Assembly (NCBI RefSeq): GCF_028769735.1
Contig: NC_088177.1
Location: 17,858,599-17,922,598 of the forward strand
Source of the DNA: Zonotrichia leucophrys gambelii
Taxonomy: Eukaryota; Chordata; Aves; Passeriformes; Passerellidae
DNA: 64,000 bases
Direction of reading: 5' to 3'
Under the pieces are notes generated by a model, which saw only the letters and a program-made list of their open reading frames with translations, searched no databases and was not told the DNA's origin. Below are positions 23,218 through 34,192 of this stretch, one piece after another (the first letter of the stretch is position 1; each line of letters begins with the position of its first letter). Position numbers and translations under genes: made by a program.

Positions 23218-23450
23218 AATCTCACCCCTGAGGAGTTGCAGCTGTGCTAATCGCCAAAGATTAGGAACAGGCCTGCCCTTAACAGGCCACAGCTGTGTCC
23301 AATAAGGATGAGTGCTACAAAAGAGTGGGTGAGGAGAGCTGCTGGAGTTTGTTGGCTGTGCTGGGAAGAAGGAGTCCGTGCTGTGAGGAGCTGTCCATGA
23401 GAAATCACCAAGAAGGTATGGAACTTTTGCAATAAGATGGCAACAAATGG
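23218..23450 (+). repeat. Interspersed repeat, copy 2 (unclassified, possibly LTR-derived)
   Basis: Second copy of the repeat at 216-462, in the same orientation. Matching blocks run in order: ACCCCTGAGGAGTTGC, AAAGATTAGGAACAGGCCTG, TTAACAGGCCACAGCTG, TCCAATAAGGA, CTACAAAAGAGTGG, GAGGAGCTGTCCATGAGAAA and GGTATGGAAC. It has no coding frame. Two independent copies in one window make this an interspersed family and not unique conserved DNA. Family and exact ends are undetermined. Confidence 0.65.
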
Positions 23451-26400
23451 ATTCTATCCCTCCAGTTACTTCCAGTTTGGGCGGGGCAAATTGTTCTTTG
23501 ATCTTCCTGTCTGTGTATGTAAAAGGTCAGCAAGACAGTTAAATTAATAAAATAATTTGTTTGGTGGTTTTTCTTTGTTTTTGGGGGCTGGTTGTTATGC
23601 CTACCTGTATTTTAGTGGTTGTTCAAAATGCATTTTCTCTTCATGAATTTTGTATGTTTGTAATTAGGAGCTGATAGCTGAATCCATGAGGAGCATTTGG
23701 GTATAAGCTTGTATTGCCCCTTTGGGTTTATTATGCTCCAATAAAGTAATTAATGGATGAATGCAAATAGGAAGTTAAATTATATGAAAGAGCAATGTTG
23801 TAGAAGGGACGCAAACATGCTGCACGTTTGTATAACTCAATATCATCAGTTGCTTCTCAGGTGACTTGGCTACCCATTAATCTCTACACCAGATTTTCTT
23901 GAGGTACAAAATTTGAAGATTTCCTCCCTCTTTCATGTTTTTGAAAATACAATGGGTTTTGTTTGCCATTTGGTTTGGTGCCTTTTTTTTTTGTTTGTTT
24001 TGGTTGGTTGTGGGTTTTGTTTTCTTTTTTTGTTTTTACTGTTTTACTCTTGCATATATGATATGTGTTTTGGTTGCTGTATACAACATTTTACTACATC
24101 AGGAAGGTTTTTGGGATACCTGTCATGCTTGGATGAATGGGTTGTGGCAGTTCAATTGCAATTATAATTTTAAATCCTTTTTTAAAAAGGCTGGAGAGGC
24201 TAAATTCAGGAGCATTGGACTCAAGACATCAGGGAGGTATTTAGCATCCTTCTGGGAAGACCTGAGATGGCTGGACCCTTAACAGCTGTTAAATGAGCTT
24301 CTAATGGTGTCAGATGAGCCACTAAGAACCAGAGAGTGCCAGGCTTCTCTCTTTTCTGTGATGATTTAGTGCTCAATAGCAGTAAAATAATCCAGGCAAT
24401 GCATCAGGGAGAATTGCTGCTATTCTCAAGTGATTCTTTAACTTTCAAGATAAGCTTCATGGTGTTTCCAGTGATAATAATGATTAATGCTTCCTTTGCT
24501 GTTGACTGCTCTAGGGTTTGTTTCTTGGTAGTTTATATACTATAGGAGAAGTTTAGCTCTGTCTCTCCCAGCAGGTCACTTCCAGCCATGCCTAACTGCT
24601 TAATTAATTGAGTCATTACGATAATGGATTTGTAGTTGGTTTTACAAATCTGTCTGAGTGCCTTCTTCCCTGAGGACACCACTGTACCTTGTTCTGAGAG
24701 GTGTGAAAAGCAAGAAGAAAAGTTTAACTGCACATAGGAGCACTCAGAGACTTGGAAGAGAACAGCTCAGGAAATAATTCCATGCTCCTGCTCACTTCAA
24801 AGTATGTCCTGTGTTGTGGAATGGTTACTTCTAAGGGGCGGACTGGCTGAAAGAGAAAGCAGAGCTTGAAAAATATTGGTGGAAGGACCTTTCCCATGTA
24901 ATCCTGTATAAATAATCTGCTGGAGAAATTGTTACTTGTGTTAGTTACTCTATGCATAGAGCCAAAACACAGGGAAATTCAGGATGGTGTCGGAGTATCT
25001 TACTGGCAAAATACAGGGAGATACAGGATAGTATGGAAAGATGTATTCATACAGACAGCCAAGGCTTGTGGTGGACCTACAAAATCCTTCCCTTGGACTG
25101 GGGCAGTGAAGGGGGGAAAATGGAGGGTCTCATGAGCCCAGTTCAGATTTTTTTTCATAACATTTTTCCTGTAATTTTTTTTTCTGTAAGCAAGAATAGT
25201 TCATGTGTGAAAGCTTCATCTGGCTAGCCATGTTTTGTCCATCCTGTGAAGCCAGTGCCTGGTGTTAAAAGTCAGGAACACAGGAGCCTTGCATGTCTGA
25301 ATGTGTCTGGCAGCTTGGGGGAATAGGCTGCATGTGTAGAGCAGGAAGCAGTGCAGAATGCTTGCAGTGGAACCTAATGTGGCCTTGGGTAAGTATTTCT
25401 AGTCTTTGACAGAGGCTGCTTGCCATTTTTAAATAACTGCTTTACCTTGTTTTATGGCCAAATACCTTTGCTCTTTCCTGTTCTTTTTTCCCCAATCTTC
25501 TCTTGCCACTTAAAAATAGTACATTTTATTTTACTGCAAAGCAAACAGTCATCAGTTAATGGCAAAGAACATTAATTACATTGTCAGGTTAAAAAATGTA
25601 TATCTGCTGTATTTTTTCCACATAATCATGCTATTTGCCCTCTGTGTTGGATTTAAATGTATTCTGCTTTGAAATAATTTGCAATGTGATCACTGTTTTT
25701 CAAATGTCTGGAAAAGCCACAGCAATGGCGCTCAAGCTCTGAATATTTGCTCAGAGTTTTTTTTTATTTTTGCCCCCACTTGCTCCCCAGCATAACCATG
25801 TTACTGTCAACTCAAAATCTGCTCCTTGATCTTCGTCTGTGGCCTTGCCTATACTGGAAGACAATTTGATTAAAGAAATAATAAACACACATGGACATCC
25901 AGATTATCAGAAAAAAAAGTTTAAGTTCACTGTCATTGTGATTCCCTGCTAAGTGTGGGTTCAACTCTGAGACGTGTTTTGACTTGATGCATTTATCTTG
26001 TCACTCTTGTATCTGTGCTGTCCCTGAGCAGATCAAAGCTAAGTTTTGACCCAGTTCTTTCAGTGTGTTTGGGGTTCTGCCCAGGATCACCTTGCAGCAC
26101 CTTGACAACAGTAGGGTTTGCCAAGACTTGCAGGAGTGTTGCACTATGGTGCCAGCACTGGACTGCTAAGAATGACAATATCATATTGTCAGCAGGCTTG
26201 TTGAATTTCAGTAATTTAAGGGGTTTTTTTAATTGTGTTTTTGAAAACTTCTGCTGTATTTAACAAAAGTGATACAGACCCTTCCAGTGTCCCATGACTT
26301 CAGAACATGGAATAAGCTAGATAGTTTTTTGCTTGAAAACTAACTTTGGATCATGTAGGAGTTACTGTGTTTATTTCTTTTACCTCCACAGTAGTGTTGA

Positions 26401-27203
26401 AAGTTTTTATTTTTGTTGCCATGATAACGTAGTGGTGAGTCTTTAGTTCATGTGTTATAGTTTCAGAGATGAAAACCCCATCCTTCATGTGTGTTTAAGA
26501 TTAGATGGTAAGAGAAAGAAAGGCAGAAACTCCCTAAGGATACTGTGCAGCACAATAAAAGGTTCTTTACTTTTTTAAATAAGCTTCTTCCCCAAAAGCA
26601 GTATGTCTACATATGTGGTTAAGAAGAGTATGCTAGAGAGACAAATGAGAAAGAACAGCAAAGAGATTATTTTACTGAATATGAGAGGAGTCTTTGTGAT
26701 CATTCTGTAGAAGGATGAAACTTTTAAACCCCTATATGAGAACAGAAATGAATTTATTGTCTTCTTCATTGGGCTTTGAGGATGTCAGATACCTCTTCTG
26801 CATTTGCTGTCAGTGAGGGTAAAGAGGACACAGTGTCTCTGGTGCTGGGCTGTTGGCTGCAGCCCCAGCCTGAACAGCCTCTCTCCCTGCTGGCCACAGC
26901 TGTACAGGTGGGGAAATCAGGGTTTCCTTTGGAACAGCCTCTACTGAAGTAGACCCCTTTGTCTCAAATATGACATGTACTGCTTTGTGTGACAAGTTAT
27001 TAGATACTCTTCCTGCTGCAGTTGGCTTTCAATCTTGGTGTATTTATGTCATGTTCTCTTTCTGCAAGTGCTTCTTCCTTTTTGCATAGGAGGGTGGAGG
27101 TTGTGTACATTACTCTCCCAAGCAACGTGAAAAGCTGAGGATTCTTGGAGGCTGATCCTACTTGGTATTCAGCATTCACCTTTTGTTGGAATGTGTCCTG
27201 GAG
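23451..27203. other. Putative intron, no supported gene
   Basis: Non-coding. It contains a T/G-rich low-complexity patch at 23980-24040 and a weak imperfect duplication with a 44-bp period near 24967-25034 (ACAGGGA, ACAGGAT-type units). No exon, RNA gene or transposon was recognised. Confidence 0.4.
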
Positions 27204-27644
27204 CTATTTAGGCTCCGTATTTTTGCAGACTGATGGGGCCTCTTTAGCCTCAGAATTTTTCTTTTCAGTGTAATAATGACACTGTCTTGGCTTCATTGTT
27301 CTCAATCGTTTTTCTGAGTTTTTCAACGCTTGAGGCAATTTCACTGTGGTATTTGATTGCTCTCTTGGAGTCTGTGTGTTCTCACTGGGTAGGATGCTTT
27401 CCCTTTGGACTTGCTTTCCCCTCCTGGAACTGCTTTGGTGTTGTGGTAATTCAGGCAGGTCATAAATAACTCGTGACAGAGGTGTTGCTATAAACGGAAT
27501 TTCTTGGCTATTTGGGAATCCTTCGGTCAGAGAACAAATCCTTGATCGCCAGTTCCTGAAATCAAGACCTCCTGCTGCCAGGTAGGGAATCAGAGCTGTC
27601 TGATATTTTGTTCTTTCCTGCTCTGCCCTATAGAGTTGTCTCAA
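27204..27644 (-). other. Long minus-strand open frame of uncertain status
   Basis: A 146-codon frame begins just after a stop, with TTG as its first usable codon and no ATG near its beginning, and ends in TAG at 27204-27206. The predicted peptide is hydrophilic, rich in Gln, Ser, Lys, Glu and Arg, with a short more hydrophobic part near the start (ALIPYLAAGGLDF), and would look plausible as a disordered protein segment. Against a real exon, the only acceptor candidate (CTCTATAG upstream of GGCAGAGC) has a poor pyrimidine tract. No poly(A) tail or signal suggests a retrocopy. About one open frame of this length is expected by chance in 64 kb of six-frame sequence. I do not recognise a homologue. 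Confidence 0.2.
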
Positions 27645-30600
27645 AGATTAATTCAGTTGTCTTCCTACATGGCCTTTGGAATTTGCCAGCACCATTAAAA
27701 CTCCATTATTTTGGAAAGAAGCCCCCAAACATTGTTGTATTCTACAGGTCCTATAAATCATAAGTTTTTACTATGAAGAAAAATACTACCCTAAAAATAT
27801 TTTCAGAATGAAATTATCTATACTTCAATGGATAAAGAAAATAACTGAAGGATGCAAATAGTATTATGCTAATCAGTTTCATAGGAAACAATGGCAAGAG
27901 CTGTAATGATGGAACAGCACAATGAGTTACTTTAAGCATGTTTTTGAGAAGGATAAAATCATCTCAACCTGCAGTTTTAGGAGGGGAAAAAAACTTTTCT
28001 AAGACATTTATTTTGGATACAAACTGAAAAGGATTTTAGAATGATTGCTTCTGTAGCCAAGCAAAACTGGAGACTACTGTTACCAGAAGTCAGCAGTTGT
28101 TATTTTACTCAAAATCTATGTAGTTCTGCTTTGTTTTTCAAATATATCTTGCTTGATAAGGTTACAACCATGTGAACTGAAATTTGCTGACTACAAAATA
28201 TCTACTTCTGCTGCTTTTGCAAAATACTTTGACATATATGTTACTATAGAAAAGGTGGATTGCTTTCTCAAAACTTTGACTTCCAGGGTGGCAACACCTC
28301 CTTGTCCCACAAGAGAGACCACCAGGAGAAATATTCTTGGTGTTAGGCACCAAATAGCTATTATTCTGGATACTGCATGTTATGTATTGGATATAAGCAT
28401 TTTTATATATATATATAGCCAGAATATACAGATTCTGAACTGGTAACTTGTTTATTCTTCAAAGGTCCTTTTATCCATGAGAAGGTCTGCTCAACAGAAA
28501 AACCTTTATTTTAGTGGGTTATCAAATCTAAATGAGATCTTATTGAAAAATTAGTTCATTAAAAGGTGTAATTGCAAAGTATATGAAGAGCACTGAGAAG
28601 AATCTGCATTACTGTAGCCAGGTCTAGAAGGTATTGTGCAGTGTGGATATTAGTGATAATTGAAAATTCTGCAGTTCAGTCTGGTTTAATTTCTTCCTGA
28701 TGCTTGTTCTTCTGAATGTTTTTGCATATAAAAGCTCTAATATTTTTTCCCAAAGATGGAGAAATATGAGCTAAAACAACCCCCTCCACAGAAAAGCTCC
28801 TCTAAGACGATTCTAGTAATGACACAAAACTAGTTAACATATAAATACAATTCTCAGTTCTTTCTTCCTTTGAAGAAGCAAATGGTGGAGGTATGAGCTT
28901 TAGAGCATATAAAAAGCTGTTTGAACTATTACTTTGATTTGCGTGACAGAGGTGTAACTATGGTACTTCTTCTGAAAATGTTTTCATAACTAACTTCCTA
29001 TTACTAATTTTTGCCTCCAGAATCTTATTTAAGGCAATGAAATTCTCAGGTCCTATCTGCAATTTCTGGTAACCAACTGATTTTTTATTTTTTTTTTAAG
29101 AGGCTAGTACAACTATTCAGGTAATCTGTGGCATGTATTTTCTGGAGGAACTGGTTTCTTGTTTCTTAATACCATACTTAGTTTGTGTGAGGAAAAGTTC
29201 TGCAAGAGGCATATTGCAAAATATTCCAAGCAGTATTTTCTTGCCAAGGTCCAGTTGCTGATGGTGTTTGTGACCATCCTTTTGAACTTGCTGCTGGGGA
29301 GGTGGAATTTGTAACTTGTGGCAGAGTCCCTGCAGCTCCCTGTTGGGTGTGGAGCCTGTCTAGGGAGCTCTGTTGTGCTCTCCCCCCCTGCAGTGGGATG
29401 GGCAGCCCTGCTCAGTCAGTGGGATGTGCTGGGGAGTCAGCGGTGTGTGAGGAGCAGCTCGGGCTCTCACAGGTGGGGAATTGCAGTTGGAAGCAAAGAA
29501 GGCTGCAGAGGCTGAGGATATTGCTGTGCAGCTGAGGGGATATGGGACAAGGCATACAGAACATAATTTTGCCTCTAATTGTCAGAGGATGTTTGTTCAG
29601 AAGTGTCATTTCTTATCTTTCTCATGTTAGTTTATTTTGCAGAGGTTTATAATGACCATCCCAACTGCCTTGATTTTCTCCTCACTGGGGTTGCTGTGTT
29701 TGGCCTTGCCATGGAGTTCGTGTACTGAAGTGTCCTTTTGCTCACTGTTCCTCCAGATGCTTTGTTTTATGATAGCTATTTTCTGATGATCCAAGCCTTG
29801 TAATAGTTGAATCTGTAAATATTTTTATTTCATCTTTGTTAAGCAACATTACTGCAGAGCATGTTATGACAGTCCTTCAGTTCCAAATAAAGGAAGCTAA
29901 CATGCTTTCCTTTTTTTCCCTGGGAGCTACAAAATTTTGGATGTCAAATGTAGTTTCTACATTAAAGCAGCATGGTAGACTAATGCACTAAGATGACCAT
30001 TAAATTAAAATAATGTGATGGTTTAGAACAAGCACCTTCGCTTGGGTTAGTTTACTGGTAATTTTTTGTTCTACAGAAACTATTGGATCAAAATAGGTCT
30101 AGATGCAATGAATTTAGATGTAATATAGCTCTTACAGTATTATGATTTGGGAAAGATGCATTTTAGCTAATTATTTCATATTGAGATATTTCAAAGATCC
30201 AGTTAACTGAAAACATGAAGAAAATGTTTTATTTCTTGGATTATCTTGTAATTATAAATGGAAACTGATTGTTTCCTTTTTTTAGTTCTGACTTGTGAGA
30301 GGTGGACAAGGCCAACTTTTATTATGCTGGGTGGGACCTTCCTCTAAATACTGTCTTGGTGATTATTCCAAGGCCCAGAAAGGTTTCAAAACTGATGGAT
30401 GAATTATTATTTCCTCTTCTGTCTTCATTTTTTCAATTTTGTTGTGAAAGTAGGAAGCAGAGAACTGCAGGCTTGGTTGTAAATTAAATACTTGTGGCTT
30501 TTCTTTTTTTTTTTTTGTACTAATATGTTCTTCTTGAGCAAAACCTTGGGTTTTTCCTGTTAATCCAAGGAAGATCTTTAAATGGTTAGTTAGGCCTTGT

Positions 30601-32120
30601 GAAAATGTTTTTACAAAATGTTTATGTATGTTGATCAAGATGAATTAGAGATTATGTTTAAAGGATAAGTTTTTCTGGCATCAGAGATAACTGCTGCTGA
30701 GCTGAAGCAACCTCAGGAAGCCTTGCTGCTAAACTGGTGCATGTACTCATTGTGATGTGCCTCTGATTGACGTTGGGTCTCTTCAGCAGCCTCTCCACAA
30801 TGATAAAGCTGACAGCTTTAAAAAGGTGTGAAACAAAATAGTCCAGGGTAGCAAAGCCCTCATTGCTTTGGCAGACGACTGTAGGACCTACTGTAGTAGC
30901 AGTGCCTGCCCTTGGAAAGAAAACTAAGCTTGGGCTGTTAAACTGTGTTGCTCTTATGTAAGTTTCCATAAAAGTAAATTTCAAAGATAAATTTGGACTA
31001 GACAAAACTTTTTGAGGCAAGAACTATGTTAGAAAAAGGAGATGATACAATTCTCCTAAATGATACTGCTCTGCTGAGAAATTCAGATTCAGAATTTGTC
31101 AACAGCTATGCATCAGAGGTGAAGAAGAAAACATGATCATTGAGACAGAGGTGTTAGTCTAAATACTAAAGTAGTTCATAAGTATTTTTATTCCTACCCC
31201 AGCAATTTGTGTGATGTAAACAGAAGCTTAGTATGTTCTGCTGCAGAGTGATGCAGTATGGACTGAGTACTTGGAGAAATGAGAGGCTTATCTCTTGGAT
31301 TATTCATTTTAATCATGGCAATGGACTTGCAAAGCACCACTTATATATGCCTGGCTCTGTTCTTTGCCCTCTGCGTCAACCAGACGGTCTCCCACTGAAT
31401 TTGTGATGTAAATCACTACGAAAGTAGACTAAGCCAGATACTGCCTTTTTTAATCCACTGCACACTTGTGGATGGGACTTCAGAGATAATAATGGAGGCA
31501 TTTTTACAAATAAGACTGAGACAGGAAACAATTTGCCCACATGCACACAAAATACTAATCTCTAGATTGCTTATATTTCAAGTGTCATTGGGTAGTTTTA
31601 CTGACAGTTCTAATGTTGGATAAGAAACACCTGGTAAGCCTGTGGCTCAGCCAGTGATGGTTAATGTTAAAAGAAGAATCTTCTCCATGTCCTGGTGAAT
31701 GTCTGAAGTAGATACATCTTTACAATCTTCACACTGAACATTTGAATACAAATCTCATTCTTCATTGCTGCATCTTCTGTTAATGTGTGCAAAAGTCCTG
31801 GTTTGGATATGTCATCTTTGTAAAATCTTGTGTCACTTACTATTTCTGGAAGCAAGTAAAATCAGCTCTGATGTTTTCCATGAGCAACTGATAAATTTAT
31901 AGATTCAGTAAAATTGCTTTGTTGCTGATCCATAGGGTGTTCTCTGTGATCTAAAGCCTTTGTATATATAGGCAAGGGGTAAAAGGAGCCCCAAATTTGT
32001 GTGCAGCTTCTTTCAGAAGCAGGAAGAAAGCAGAGATGGAGTAAGGTTTTCTATTTGTCCACACTGAGAATGATAAATTTATGAAACAAGCATAAGCATG
32101 TGTGTTGTAATGTCAATTTA
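27645..32120. other. Putative intron, no supported gene
   Basis: AT-rich non-coding DNA with short chance frames only. No CR1 or other transposon was recognised before the small tail at 32121. Confidence 0.4.
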
Positions 32121-32153
32121 CTTGATGGTCTTTTTCAACCTAAATGATTCTAG
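32121..32153 (+). mobile_element. Short CR1-like 3' tail fragment
   Basis: CTTGATGGTC followed by TTTTTCAACCTAAATGATTCTAG resembles the terminal part of avian CR1 copies (GATGGTCTCTTCCAACCTAAATGATTCTATG). Only about 33 bp are recognisable, so this is either a very truncated insertion or the eroded end of one. Confidence 0.45.
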
Positions 32154-34134
32154 TTCTTCTTAGACCTCTCTTTCTGCCATTCATTTTCTAAGTTGGCAAT
32201 TTTCTTAATTGGTGAAAAAAGTAATTGTGTGTGGACAAAATATGTACAGAGAACACCATGAAAAGTATAAAAATATACACATTTTCTCACCACTTTAATC
32301 TTAATCTTGAATTTATTTCGCCTGTTTTTCTAGAGCTAAAAAGTGAATTACATGCTCTAGCCCGCACTGATTTGAGTGAGTTAATACTGTCAGGATAAAC
32401 CCCACAACACTATGTAAATTTAGGTTCATGTAGCTCATACTCAGCTGTAAAGCTGTTCTTAAAGATGTGATGACTATTTGAGATGTGCAGTAAGTCAGGA
32501 AAGGATGTGAGACTGATTTGCCTGACAGACATTCATGTAAAACTCACTGTATATAGATTTAAAAACAAGCAGTTACATTTGTTTATCCCTTTTCTGGTAT
32601 CAACACAAACGAGGGATTTAGCAGGAACTAAAAATATGAAATATTGTATGATCTACAAGTGTCTTTGACATGATGTGGGTCAAGACTTTGCTTGCAACTT
32701 GTCTGTTGTGAGCCCATGTGTACAAGATCATCTTTTTATGATCTTCACACATTTCAAGTCCAGTGCCTTGGTTGGAGTCTGAATGAGTGTGAGGAGCACA
32801 GACTGCATCAGCAAGGTCCACAATTGGAGTTTACTGGCACTCTGGGTACACAGAGTGCACTTGTACCTCTTGCCCAGTTCAGAGGTTGGTACTTGGACTT
32901 CTCTCTCTTCTGCCGAGCAAAAAGACAAGCAAAACATATTGAGTGTCACTTGGGGTGGGACTTGTGTAGAGGTATGTGCCATCCTTAAACTTTTAATGAG
33001 GTTTTTTAACAGATAAAAGTAACTTTTTCTTTACAAATAAAAATAAATTGAATGATTGCTTCTGTCTTAGCTGTTTCCCAGTGTCCTAAATGGCCTTAAG
33101 TGCCACAGTGATCTCAAGTGGCTTGGGAGGGAAATTTAGGATTATGCAAAGTTACTTTGGTCTTAAGAAAAAACCTTCTAAATTGGTTTCACTGTGTACT
33201 CTGGAACCTGCAGACAACTGTTAAGCTCACAATTTAGTATTGCTTTTGAAGAGTTCAGGGTCTGTGGTAAAAGTTTGTGGCTCTGTGGGCAATAACTTGA
33301 TTTTGTGAATACACTTATAGGAATAAGCAGCAAGGTGGAATTTGAATTATAGAAAATCTATTTGGGGACTGAACTATGACTTCTCTCCATACCAACTGCT
33401 GTTACATGTCTTTGTCCAATATTTATACAAACAGAACAAAAAGGATGAAGTATACTGGGGAGGGGCAGTTTTGCAGTTCATAAGGAGATGGAGTGCTAGG
33501 CAGACAGCATTGTTTTCACAAAGCAGAATATTTTTCAGTCTCAGATCAGGGGGTTCATCACATACAGAAGTTGTATTTGGGTTTGTGCTTAAGCTGATCC
33601 TTGACCTGCAATTTTTGAGGTCATTGACTGGTATGGATGTGGAAACCTGAATGGGGAACCACCGTAACGGATGCACTGCTAACAGGGATGTTGCAAATAC
33701 TTGGACGAAATTATTTTAATCAGCATAAATTATTCAAGTATAATAGTGGGATAATTGTGAACTAGAGTTTAGCAGGAGGTGTCAGCAAATAGGATTTAGA
33801 GATCCCTCTCAATTTGTGAGCATTGTTGATGTAAACTGATTCACATGTAAGACTCATGGTCCAGTGCTATCAGGGAAAGACCTTCTAAAAACTGCCACAA
33901 TTCCTAGCAAACTCAAGGTTTCACATCTGTTGCACAGCTATGGAGGAATGCCCATAAAACTCTTGATTATGGAATACCCAGTTAATCCTAATAGTTCTGT
34001 TCCTCAGGCTGTTCTCCAGCCTTACCAGCAGAGAAGCGAATCAGCCTTGTCTCTTGATAGGCAGAGAGGAAAACATCCTGTAAGTGAAAAAAATTGTGGC
34101 TTTTCTTTCTGTTATCCTCCAGCTTGGTCTGTAG
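32154..34134. other. Putative intron, no supported gene
   Basis: Non-coding. One weak exon-like segment (about 32926-32970) is open in phase 0 and ends at GAG|GTATGT, but its acceptor ends in GAG and the peptide is unconvincing. Nothing else was recognised. Confidence 0.35.
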
Positions 34135-34192
34135 TGCTCTGAAAGAAAAGTCAGTGAAGCAGAAGACTCCCCAAAGAGAGCCATGTCTGCAG
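34135..34192 (+). other. Candidate internal exon (58 bp), low confidence
   Basis: A pyrimidine-rich stretch (TTTTCTTTCTGTTATCC) leads to two AGs: CCTCCAG at 34121-34122 and CTGTAG at 34133-34134. Using the second, the segment is open in phase 0, matching the phase of exon 1, reads CSERKVSEAEDSPKRAMSA and ends at a good donor, CTGCAG|GTAAGG, leaving one base. The hydrophilic composition would suit a continuation of the disordered exon-1 peptide. Using the first AG, phase 0 meets a stop at once, although another phase stays open. Without transcript or homology data this is only a candidate. Confidence 0.25.

Noticed and set aside
32926..32970. Phase-0 open segment ending at GAG|GTATGT
   Set aside because: The acceptor ends in GAG, a poor site, the exact start is unclear and the peptide is not convincing.
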